From Hortaea werneckii (Eukaryota; Ascomycota; Dothideomycetes; Mycosphaerellales; Teratosphaeriaceae), in contig JBAOKB010000181.1 in assembly GCA_037044905.1 (NCBI GenBank), positions 124,001 through 188,000 of the forward strand: a stretch of 64,000 bases of DNA, given 5' to 3'. A model generated the notes under the pieces. The model did not search any database and was not told the DNA's origin. It saw nothing but the letters and a program-made list of their open reading frames with translations. The translations under genes were made by a program, and so were the position numbers. This document shows positions 31,428 through 39,953 of this stretch, in pieces. Within the stretch, counting starts at the first letter, position 1, and every line of letters starts with the position of its first letter.

Positions 31428-33437
31428 ATGGTCCACAAACTCGAGCTTCGAGTCCATGCTGGCGCCCCTTCACGTTATGAAGATGATGAGCGCTACGGAA
31501 GCCTTGCATCGGCGTACTCAGCATTCAAATTGAGAAGGTCGATAGATCTCAATCGTATGACGTTGCAAAGTCAGGAGGGTAGTGTCGTCGAGAATGTGCG
31601 AAAGTCGGGGCCAACAGCTTTGGAAGGCGCAACTCAGCTTGGAGACAACACCTTGATTTATGCTGGGGCTGACGACTTCAATCTGAGAGAACGCCGCTTT
31701 CGGGACAACCGAGAGCCCTCTGTATCTGTCAGGCAAGACCCATCGACATTTGTCGAAGATACACAGCTGGCATATACCGCCATAGAAAGCCAAATCTTTA
31801 CTTCGTCGTTGGCAGCTCAGGGTATAGCTTACACTGCGAGGAGGCAGTCATTAGACGAGCAGAGTGACGAATGGCCAGATGATCTTCCTCGGCAGAGTCC
31901 AAGCAAGGCAAGCTTCGAAAGGCGGGACCTCTCTGCAAGTGGGCACGATGAGCCAGCAGGAAGTGAACACAACAGAGCTCACGGTGAAACACCCATGAAC
32001 GGCGCTCTACCACAAAGAATTCCAGGCGGACGCTCTTCACCCGCTTCATCAAGATTTCATACAGATGCCAAAAGAGAGGAGCCCAGACAGAAATTTTTAG
32101 CCTCGAAGCCTTTTAAGCTTCCCCTAAAACGCTCAGCTACCGATGTCCCTCGACCTACAACTCCTCCTGCAGCACCTGCAGATCGCCACGGCCAGTCTCA
32201 GCAGTCGATCAGTACGCCATCTTCGTATCTTAAGACGCCCGACCTTCGTCGAGTTGGCATCAAGCGGCCTCACAGCGACGTTAGCTCCTCACAGGATGCG
32301 ATTCAGAAGGTCACTCCCGAAAAGTATATGAGTTCTAGTCACAGCACTACTCTTAGCTCGCCTGAACTCGGTCGTTCTGCCAAAAAGACGAGACTGGTCG
32401 ATTACCGCGAACGAACGCCGCCGCGGCAACCGCTTGCAGGCATAGACCATCCTGTCCTAGCAGGCAATGGACAAGACATCACACTTCTCGGGCAGACGAG
32501 TGCTAAGAAGCCCTCAAATCCAGCTGAAAAATATGGGGAACCAACTCGAGTCTTCGGCGAAGGTAACGATTCATCTTCTGAGCTACCAACCTCATATGGG
32601 CTCAGTAGTATCACATCTCAGAGCTCGCGAGCCAGATTAAGACCAAGTCAGAGGTCAACAAGCGATCCTGGACCTGTGTTCGAAAGCTTGGATCGTAACC
32701 CGCAAGCTGCTCCGCTGATAACATTTCGTAGCCAGCCTGCAAATTCCCACGACACTGCTCGACTTTCTCCGCAAGCGGTCCGGCAGACTCGAGTTGAGCT
32801 GGGGTCACCTACGGTCCCCCCAAGAGTGGCGGATCGACCGTCTGGGTCTCAGAACGCATGTCAAATCCTAGCCGAACCACGAGTCGAAACTTCGGCAGTT
32901 GCCGTCACAGATGATGCGGCAATGACCTTGCCACTGCCCGAGACCTCAACGAGTCCAGCCGCTCTACAGACGCTTCCATTAGCCATCCATCCACCGGAGC
33001 CGGAAGCTTCGCTTGCGAAGTTTAATACACATATTACATACCATCTAAACTTCTTGGCGGAGTCATCATTCGCGAAGGATAGCTACAAACCCGTCTCGAC
33101 ATCGCGGGAGCCAGGTCGACTAGAACGTGGACACTGGCAACTTCCATCCAGCGGCATCTCTGTTTGGCCCGCGACTTTACAATTGGAGTTCTGGAATTTT
33201 CTGAGCCAATTCATAAGTAGCGGGAATGGAGGCTGGGGTCTCTGGTGCGCAAGGGAAGTACAAGACGGCGATGGTCAGAGTCTCGGCACAGTGCGGGTAT
33301 ATTGTTGGGGCGAGGTGGTGAAGCACGTCTATCTTTTGTTGTATACGGCTAGCCAGAGTAAAGTGCGGAAGATGGGCTTGCAGTGGGTGGATGGGGAGGG
33401 GAAGATTGTGGTTCAGATGCGTGGGAAGGGCTCGTGA
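31428..33437 (+). CDS. large unknown protein with ordered C-terminal domain
   Basis: An intronless 669-residue frame with no family that I can name. The N-terminus (MVHKLELRVHAGAPSRYEDDERYGSLASAYSAF) looks ordered. Residues of roughly 90-510 are Ser/Thr/Pro-rich with many SSP, TPP and KRP motifs, typical of a disordered phospho-regulated region. The last 140 residues look like a folded domain rich in aromatics: LAKFNTHITYHLNFLAESSF, then SGISVWPATLQLEFWNFLSQ, GGWGLWCAREVQDGDGQSLG, VYCWGEVVKHVYLLLY and LQWVDGEGKIVVQMRGKG. The organisation (short N-terminal motif, long disordered middle, compact C-terminal module) suggests a chromatin or cell-cycle adaptor, but I claim no function. Divergent from eIF3d. 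Confidence 0.7.
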   Translation: MVHKLELRVHAGAPSRYEDDERYGSLASAYSAFKLRRSIDLNRMTLQSQEGSVVENVRKSGPTALEGATQLGDNTLIYAGADDFNLRERRFRDNREPSVSVRQDPSTFVEDTQLAYTAIESQIFTSSLAAQGIAYTARRQSLDEQSDEWPDDLPRQSPSKASFERRDLSASGHDEPAGSEHNRAHGETPMNGALPQRIPGGRSSPASSRFHTDAKREEPRQKFLASKPFKLPLKRSATDVPRPTTPPAAPADRHGQSQQSISTPSSYLKTPDLRRVGIKRPHSDVSSSQDAIQKVTPEKYMSSSHSTTLSSPELGRSAKKTRLVDYRERTPPRQPLAGIDHPVLAGNGQDITLLGQTSAKKPSNPAEKYGEPTRVFGEGNDSSSELPTSYGLSSITSQSSRARLRPSQRSTSDPGPVFESLDRNPQAAPLITFRSQPANSHDTARLSPQAVRQTRVELGSPTVPPRVADRPSGSQNACQILAEPRVETSAVAVTDDAAMTLPLPETSTSPAALQTLPLAIHPPEPEASLAKFNTHITYHLNFLAESSFAKDSYKPVSTSREPGRLERGHWQLPSSGISVWPATLQLEFWNFLSQFISSGNGGWGLWCAREVQDGDGQSLGTVRVYCWGEVVKHVYLLLYTASQSKVRKMGLQWVDGEGKIVVQMRGKGS

Positions 33438-34025
33438 TTCCCGTTCTGCGTTTATATGAACGGTCAGTCAGCTTTCGTGCGTATATGAGACTTGGTCAAT
33501 CTATTCTTCTGTCAAAACGCTAGGGCCATTTCGCAAGCTGAGGTCAGTCCGGAAGTCAAGTCAGCCGGTCCGTTTCGCAACCCTCGCTCCAACGCCACAT
33601 GCAACTGTATGCTGTCACGGATCGTGGCCGAGGTAACATGTATCACCAGCATATGTACGAAGCAAAGCAAGGTACAGTCACACGGTTCACCTTCAAGCGC
33701 CGTTAGCAGACCATATCCGAGATGTTCTTGGCAGGTTCTTGCGCGCGAAAGCGTCTGACTCAGCCAATCAACGTTCAGCTAGTGTATGCAGCTTTTATGT
33801 GCCGATGTCCTGCTCGCATCCTTTGATGCATCGCCATTGGTGTCGGTAAAGTCTGACGTCCGTAAGCTGATCGACTCTTAAACCGATGGAGGAGCTGAAC
33901 GAGTATATAAGCCCTCTTTGTGCCTCTACTTGCAGTTACTTTGATAAGCAACATTCACTCCACAAGTTGAGAAATCACCACAATTTATCCTTGCGATCCC
34001 GATCCTTAAAAAACTACCATATAAG
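33438..34025. other. intergenic region, hydrolase promoter
   Basis: About 590 bp holding the 3' end of the preceding gene and the promoter of the hydrolase at 34026, including the TATA box at 33904. No gene seen. Confidence 0.5.
33904..33911 (+). promoter_or_regulatory. TATA box of the hydrolase gene
   Basis: TATATAAG about 120 bp upstream of the ATG at 34026, followed by an A/C-rich leader. A canonical TATA fits an inducible gene. Confidence 0.6.
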
Positions 34026-35137
34026 ATGTTGATCGAACCGGACGAGCTCAAGCGAGCTTCTGAGATGGATCCGACCATCCTTGAGGTAACTCGTCACGAA
34101 TCGATGGTATCTACGATCCTAGAAGCTCACATCTCCGTCGACAGTTCGTACAAAAGAATCCAAGTCCACCAATTGACTGGAACGATGAAGCGGCTTTCAA
34201 GGCCCGTTTTCAAGCCCTCGAGGCCGACACCCTTGCCCAGCTTGGCCCGCCGGAGTCGTCTCTCGTCGAGACCGAGCAAGACATTCCCATGCGTGACGGC
34301 TACGCGAGCAGCATGAAGATCCACAAGCCCGCCACACCTTCGCCGCAAGGCAGTCCCCTCATCGTGCTCCTCTTCGGTGGAGGGTTTATTGGTGGAAGCA
34401 AGCATCAAATGACGCCTAACGCTCGCGCCATGGTTCGAGCTTTCGGCGCCGTTGTGGTCAACCTCTCCTATCGTCTGGCGCCCCAGCATAAATTCCCAAC
34501 AGCGATTAATGATTGCTGGGACGGGATCAAATGGCTCGCAGCTCACGCGGGAGAACTCGGCGCCGACCCAACTAAAGGCTTCATCGTCGGCGGCGTGTCC
34601 GCAGGTGGCTTGTCAAGTGCAGTGATGTGTACACTTGCAGCGGAGGAGAAACTCAACCCGCCGCTTACCGGCGCCTGGTTGAGCGTCCCGGCCATTTTTG
34701 ACGATGAAGGCAAGCACGTCCCGGAGAAGTATAGGAAATACTATCTCTCCCATCAGCACAACGCTGAGGCTCCCGTCCTCGATCAAGTTGCCATGGATGC
34801 CTTGACCATGCACAACGGATGGGATCTGGACTCGCCTCTTCGCATACCCGTCCTGAGCAAAGCTCCTCTATCTCAACTGCCCCCTACATATTTTCAAGCT
34901 TGCGGAATGGACCCTATTCGTGACCATGCCCTCGTTTACGAGGAGATGCTAAAGGAGGCTGGCGTGAAGACGAGGATCGACCACTACCCCGGCTGCCCAC
35001 ACGCCCACTTTGCTTTCTTTCCTGGACTGGAGGTGACGAACAAGGCGAATAGTGATATCATTGTCAATATGGGTTGGCTGCTCGGAAAGGATATCAGTGC
35101 AGATGAAGGGTTGAAGGCTTATGGGAAGCCGGCTTGA
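34026..35137 (+). CDS. alpha/beta hydrolase (HSL/fold-3 family)
   Basis: Probable esterase or lipase acting on small esters. Two exons are inferred: 34026-34085 (20 codons, MLIEPDELKRASEMDPTILE) and 34145-35137, with a 59-bp intron (GTAACT ... CAG) in phase 0. The joined frame of 350 residues runs on into FVQKNPSPPIDWNDEAAFKA, a natural N-terminal cap, which supports the intron. Seen: oxyanion-hole motif GGGFIGG, the nucleophile elbow GVSAGG with Ser at about 172, the acid region CGMDPIRD, and the catalytic His in PHAHFAFFP. The classical HGGG is GGG here (LLFGGGF) and GDSAGG is GVSAGG, both seen in fungal members of this family. Cytosolic: no signal peptide. The substrate cannot be predicted; secondary-metabolite or xenobiotic esters are possible. 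Confidence 0.87.
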
Positions 35138-36573
35138 TCCAAGGACAGCTATGCAAGGCAGCAAGGCGAGTTGATTGCCGAGCTTGTGAGGCCATGGTCA
35201 GGTTCCAGGTTTATTAGGGTCCAGTCCGCTTCTGCCCTCTCATTAGTCCCTTCAGAAGTGCAGTAACGTAACTGGCTCTTACCTTTAGGTAGCCTAAGTA
35301 TCGCTCTCTTGCCTACATATCGCTCTCTAGACCTACACATCGCTCCCTTGCATACGTGTCGCTCTCTAGACATATTTATTGCTCTCTATACCTACGTATC
35401 GCTTTCGATTCCTTAATAGGCTCGGCCTAGATTCTTAGTATCCCAAAGTTAGAGACAAGGCTCATCTTTTAGACACCTGCGACCGGTGATTGTCACTTTC
35501 ACTCCGGCCTTCTTGCCGTGTCCCCATTTTACAGCATAGTCAAGGCATCGTCGAGATGTCTCGAGGATGTCTACTCAGGGTGGCTGTAATGCTTTCCCAC
35601 GCTTTGTTGTAAAATCAGACAAGCAGAATGCCATGGGTTAGCGAGATACAGCCATGAGTCAGGCATGTCCGTTCTGCCGTCGAGCCCGTATCCCTTGTTC
35701 TTACATCTCCCTTATCCCGCTCGTTCCGCAAGATGTTGGTCTGCTGCTGACGAAGACTGCGGGGTATTGGAAGAGCTGAAGCTTTTGCCAAACTCTTGGC
35801 CAGGCTTGATCTAGACCCATTGTCATATGATGCTCAGGTTGGTCGCTTGGAGCTCGAGGATGCTGGCCAAGTGAGCCACGCATAGATGATCTTGATTGGG
35901 GACTGAAAGCTGTAGAGCTTATTATGCTTGATTGTGATGGTTTTGCTATGTTTAGAGATTTACTTTGTCTCTTTATCTAGTCAAGCATGAGGAGATTTCC
36001 TACCGAGCGCTTGGAACGGATGACTCGGCACGAGACGCGTGGCTTCACTTGGTCTAAGCCTTGCTCGGTGCTTGGGTGGCTGATGGCTTTACTTGTCAAT
36101 TGGGCATTATGCGCTCATATAGCAGAACCACGCGCCACCTAGACAGTGATGAACGCTTAAATTCATCTGCTACCTCCTGCTTTGACCTTGTTTGAAACCT
36201 GCTGTGACCACCATTCACAAGCTTCGAGGGAAGTCTTCGACCAGATTTAGGTTCGGGCTGGGCATCTCGGGAATCTATCCCGCATAAGGCTAAACACAAG
36301 ACCCTGTGACCGACCCACCTGCGCAGTCGCATTGTCGCTCTTCTAAACAGGAACTGCTCGCGGACATCGACCTGGAAAGAGCACCGAAAGCACATCGGCG
36401 CTCAGTCGCGAATCGACGAGGATACCCAAACACTTCCAGCATCTTTCACGAACTATCACAGCACAGTACGTCCATATATCGCGCAAAGCCATACCAAAGC
36501 CTACATAAGCTGACGCACCACCAGCTGAACCCCCCTCGAGCACAGCAAACACCTACACACCACACACTTCACC
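35138..36573. other. intergenic region with CGCTCTCT array and possible gene relics
   Basis: About 1.4 kb without an intact gene. It contains the CGCTCTCT array (listed separately). A 41-codon frame at 35654-35779 opens with a Cys-rich string that looks like the front half of a Zn2Cys6 cluster (see findings). The last 150 bp before 36574 is C/A-rich, a typical leader for the CYSTM gene. Confidence 0.45.
35297..35405 (+). repeat. degenerate tandem array of TATCGCTCTCT units, locus 1
   Basis: Six variants of a unit of about 20 bp, pattern TA(T/C)CGCTCTCT(A/T)GACCTACA, follow each other. The octamer CGCTCTCT or a one-base variant (CGCTCCCT, TGCTCTCT, CGCTTTCG) recurs at about 35301, 35320, 35341, 35361, 35381 and 35400. 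The same unit reappears at 44763-44815. Confidence 0.75.
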
Positions 36574-36936
36574 ATGTCGGCCCAGGGCTACTACAACCAA
36601 GGCCCTCCACCTCCACAGCAAGCCTAGTAAGTCCCCAGAAACCTTCTCGTGCGCCTACGCTCTTAGAAACATATCCTAACATGCCCACCTTCTAGCTACG
36701 GCGCCCCACCTCCCCAGCAGTACGGCGGCTACCCACCGCAGCAGATGCAGTACGGACCGCCGCAGGGCTACCCACCACAGCAGTACCAGCAGCAGCCGCC
36801 GCCGCAGGAGAAGAGCTCGGGTTGCTGCGGAGGATGTTTCAAGGCGTGCTTGGCGACGCTATGCTGCTGCTTCGTGTGTGAGGAAGGGTGTGAATGCTGC
36901 GCTGATTGCTGTGAATGCGCAGAAGAATGCTGTTAG
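36574..36936 (+). CDS. small CYSTM-type cysteine-rich membrane protein
   Basis: A 97-residue protein of the CYSTM kind (cysteine-rich transmembrane module), tail-anchored plasma-membrane proteins linked to stress and metal tolerance. Exons 36574-36626 and 36696-36936 are joined over a 69-bp intron (GTAAGT, CTAAC branch near 36675, TAG); without splicing a TAG follows codon 17. The first two thirds is a Gln/Pro/Tyr repeat (GPPPPQQAYYGAPPPQQYGG, YPPQQ, GYPPQQYQQQPPPQ). Then KSSGCCGGCFKACLATLCCCFVC, the CYSTM core, is followed by a Cys/Glu tail (CECCADCCECAEECC), giving about 17 cysteines in 37 residues. The module and the PPQQ lead-in match yeast YDL012C/YBR016W-type proteins from memory. The stop codon lies within telomere-like sequence. 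Confidence 0.88.
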
Positions 36937-36956
36937 GGTAAGGGTTAGGGTTACCC
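36933..36956 (+). repeat. short interstitial telomere-like repeat
   Basis: TTAGGG, TAAGGG and TTAGGG are followed directly by the inverted TTACCC. TTAGGG is the usual telomere repeat of filamentous ascomycetes. The first unit overlaps the TAG stop of the CYSTM gene. Confidence 0.8.
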
Positions 36957-37502
36957 TGGAGGGAAGGAAGAGTGATGCAAGAGCACAAGTATATGCATGT
37001 GTCTTGGGGATGGGAGGAAGGGAGGTCTCCTGTGGAGTGGGAGATGTGGGGGAATTGCTGGTAGTAGAGGATGGGCGTATGAGGTCAGTTATGATATCCA
37101 AGAGCTGGGGACTTTGATGGGAGGGTTTACAGAATGGCCTAAGTAATGTCTTTGTTTTGGTGATTGCATTCATGCGGGTTTCAATAGCGACATCCATGCC
37201 CCTTTTGGTCTTTTGAAGAACATCATACGATACATTCGACTCTTCTCATAGTTTGGAGATGGGAAATCTTAGAGTCCTTTTGGTTCCTGTGCGTGGCCCT
37301 CTTTGCGTGTGACAAGCGGGGTCTCTCCATTTGGTATCATTCAGATTGCGACGGCTCCCTAACCTCGTAACCTCGTGTCGAGGCACCTGCTGTTGCTAAC
37401 AACAAGCCTGTGGCATGCTAGAGTAGGCACTGCGAGCCACGCTGTTGTGATTTCGTATATGCTTTGTCATGGGGCATCGTACGACTGTGACATGTACATT
37501 GC
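36937..37502. other. intergenic region between convergent genes
   Basis: About 565 bp between the CYSTM stop and the TRS23 stop. It is G-rich on the + strand near 36957-37080. No gene is supported. Confidence 0.45.
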
Positions 37503-38008
37503 TCATGATGGCCGCACAAGATAGCCTCCCAACGCTCGATCGAACTTGTCCACCCGGATCGGCATCTCCAGGCTATAAAAGGGGTTCTTCATGACCATCT
37601 CGCCGTAGAATTCGTAACATTTCCTTACTATCGTGTCGGCATTCGGTTGTTCGGGGCTCGTAAAGAGAAGGAACTTCACGCCTGTCGGAGTCTGAAAGCA
37701 GGTCAGGCGGAAGCGGCCAGACTCTAGGGATTCGATGCCTGTGGTTGGAGGTTTGCGGGTTCCTGGTGGGAGATTGGTGGGCGGCGGAGCGGGAGAGATG
37801 GTGCGCGAGATGGCATGGATGCCGTGAAAGGTTCCTGTTGTATATCAGCATGCGCAGGTCTAGGTCGGAGGGTTCGGAGGGGGCGGAGAGAGGTACCGGC
37901 TAGGATGAGATAGTCATTGCTGTCGAGTTTCTGCAACCCCGGAGCGAAAGTGCGGTTGTAGACTAGACCACCGGCTTTATTGATGATAAGGAGGGCGAAG
38001 ACAACCAT
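37503..38008 (-). CDS. TRS23: TRAPP complex subunit Trs23 (TRAPPC4, synbindin-like)
   Basis: Core subunit of TRAPP, the Rab1/Ypt1 guanine-nucleotide exchange factor that tethers vesicles in ER-to-Golgi traffic and autophagy. Exons 38008-37897 and 37834-37503 join across a 62-bp intron (GTACCT ... CAG) in phase 1, giving 147 residues. Seen: the longin-type start MVVFALLIINKAGGLVYNRT, NDYLILAGTFHGIHAISRTI, then RLTCFQTPTGVKFLLFTSPE, and the final YEFYGEMVMKNPFYSLEMPI-R-KFD stretch, all hallmarks of Trs23. Between them lies a short Pro-rich loop (PAPPPTNLPPG). Length matches fungal homologues. The gene is divergent from the double-E2 gene. Confidence 0.95.
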
Positions 38009-38432
38009 TGCGTCGTCTGCATTGCCAGTCGATGCCGACAGCGGTAATGGTGGGATGGCGATGAACGGGGTGTGAAACGCGAGAAGCATGTGACAGCGCG
38101 CTTATCGATAAGGAAGCTTGTCCTGATGATGCATTGGTGCATTGGTTGTACCTTGCAGGCAGCTGCCCACTGCATGTGCTCTTGCCGTCTGTACAACAAA
38201 CTCGTCCCTTTTGTTTGCCACCGCTACAAGGTTCCATTCACTCTCGTCTCGTCTTTCTTGAGCAGTGAAGACCACGTACTACCGCCTCAGGTATGACCAA
38301 CACACCCTCGCCCGTACTTCATTGTACCTGAGCACCTACTTCGCCTCTTCCTCCGCCGCACTTCTTCGGTCCACCCACTCAGGATTCGAAAGCAATAGCT
38401 CAGCGAATGAAAACTGGGACGGTATTGCTAGC
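38009..38432. promoter_or_regulatory. divergent promoter TRS23 / double-E2 gene
   Basis: About 425 bp between two divergent ATGs. The frame of the + gene is open back to 38265 but has no ATG before 38433, so that stretch is probably leader or hides an upstream exon. No TATA box is obvious. Confidence 0.4.
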
Positions 38433-39953
38433 ATGACCACAACCACGAACACCTCCGGGGCTATTGCTCGCATCACGAGAGAGATAGCCGCCATTGAGAA
38501 AGGCAGCGATCTCTCTCTTGCCGCCGCCTGCCGCGATTCTGACGTCCGCTATGTCCGCGCTCTCATCATCGGCCCACCCGAGACACCATATGAGTATGGC
38601 TTTTTCGAGTTCGATATCAAGTTCAGCAAGGAATACCCGATCAAGTCGCCCTCAGTGCGCTCCATTACTACCAATGGCGGTCGCACTCGCTTCAATCCCA
38701 ACATCTACAACGAAGGCAAGGTGTGCTTATCCATTCTGGGCACATGGCGAGGCAATCCGGGCGAAGAGTGGAGCTCTGCTCAAGGGCTGGAGAGTGTACT
38801 GCTGAGCATCCAGAGCCTGATGAGTGCGAATCCCTTTGAGAATGAGCCGGGCTATGAGGATCGGGGCAAAGCGGAAGAGATGCCAAAACAGTATGTCGCC
38901 AAAATACGCCATGAGACTTTACGAATCGCCGTGTGTCAGAGGCTGGAAGGTTTGCTTGGGATTGAAAGAGGTCAGCCGGTTGCTAAGAGACCGCGCTTGG
39001 GAGAAAAGCTGAGCAGCGTTTTGGCTGGGAAGGGCAAGGAGAAAGAGGTCGAAGCTTCACCTGGTGCCCCTATTGTTGCCTCCGCGAGCGACGACTTCCA
39101 CAATTCAAGCGACTCAAGGCCGGACGACCCTTCGAGTGAGGCTGACACTCCAGCTACGGAACCTTCGGTCTATGAGTACGATGCAGAGGCCACATTTGCT
39201 GCGTACGACTCGTCGCAATGGGACCCCTTCGCAGACTTGATGAAACGTCGCTTCCTATGGTACTACGACACATATGTCCAGACTGCTACGGCCGAGCTCG
39301 CATTGCATCCTCAGGGCCAGGCGTTCATTCGAATGGAATTCGAGTATCCACCTAACAGTATGGAAGGTCATTTTGATTACGCCAACATCCTCAAACGGCT
39401 TGAGGGCATAAAACAAGCCTTGGAGGAGGAGCAAGAGCGCTGGGTAAAGATCGGCAAGAAGCAGGTCGCCGAAGAGACACAGGTCGCAGTCCAGCTCGCC
39501 TTTCAAGCCAATCAGCTCCGATACCAGTGGAATGAAGGCAAATACGATGGCAGCAGGCTGGAGATAAACCTTCCGGAGAAGGGCAATCCGTTCAAGTGGA
39601 ACCTCACTCTCTTGGGCCAGTCGATGACGAACTTGGACGCTGGCATCTTCAACATGACACTCTTCATCCCACCTACTTTCCCTACCGTACAACCTCGCCT
39701 CAAATTCGAAACGCCCATCTTCCATCATCGCGTCTCTTCCACAGGCGTGCTCTGCTATTTCCCGAAAAAGGAAGACGACATCGGTTCCCATATCGAAGCG
39801 ATTGTGAGAACAATCCAAGAAGAGGAGCCCAAGTTCGATCCGAGGACTGTGGTCAACCCGGAAGCCTTCAGTCTGTACTGGGGCGGAGAGGAGAAGCGGA
39901 AAGTGTATAACCGCAAGCTGAGGAGGAGCGCACAGGAGAGCTGTGAGTATTGA
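38433..39953 (+). CDS. protein with two ubiquitin-conjugating (E2/UBC) domains
   Basis: Likely E2 enzyme (UBE2Z-like) of 506 residues. The first UBC domain (about 8-170) has GPPETPYEYGFFEFDIKFSK, FNPNIYNEGKVCLSILGTW with candidate catalytic Cys98, and the downstream WSSAQGLESVLLSIQSLM. NPN replaces the usual HPN. A disordered linker follows (about 235-300), then an aromatic helical segment and a second UBC-like domain at about 395-480: FKWNLTLLGQSMTNLDAGIF, FIPPTFPTVQPRLKFETPIF, HHRVSSTGVLCYF with Cys441 at the matching position, and a final helix IGSHIEAIVRTIQ. Both domains keep a cysteine, so the second need not be inert. The sequence GTGAGT at 39943 could be a splice donor for another 3' exon; the stop at 39953 is taken as the simple reading. 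Divergent from TRS23. Confidence 0.88.
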   Translation: MTTTTNTSGAIARITREIAAIEKGSDLSLAAACRDSDVRYVRALIIGPPETPYEYGFFEFDIKFSKEYPIKSPSVRSITTNGGRTRFNPNIYNEGKVCLSILGTWRGNPGEEWSSAQGLESVLLSIQSLMSANPFENEPGYEDRGKAEEMPKQYVAKIRHETLRIAVCQRLEGLLGIERGQPVAKRPRLGEKLSSVLAGKGKEKEVEASPGAPIVASASDDFHNSSDSRPDDPSSEADTPATEPSVYEYDAEATFAAYDSSQWDPFADLMKRRFLWYYDTYVQTATAELALHPQGQAFIRMEFEYPPNSMEGHFDYANILKRLEGIKQALEEEQERWVKIGKKQVAEETQVAVQLAFQANQLRYQWNEGKYDGSRLEINLPEKGNPFKWNLTLLGQSMTNLDAGIFNMTLFIPPTFPTVQPRLKFETPIFHHRVSSTGVLCYFPKKEDDIGSHIEAIVRTIQEEEPKFDPRTVVNPEAFSLYWGGEEKRKVYNRKLRRSAQESCEY

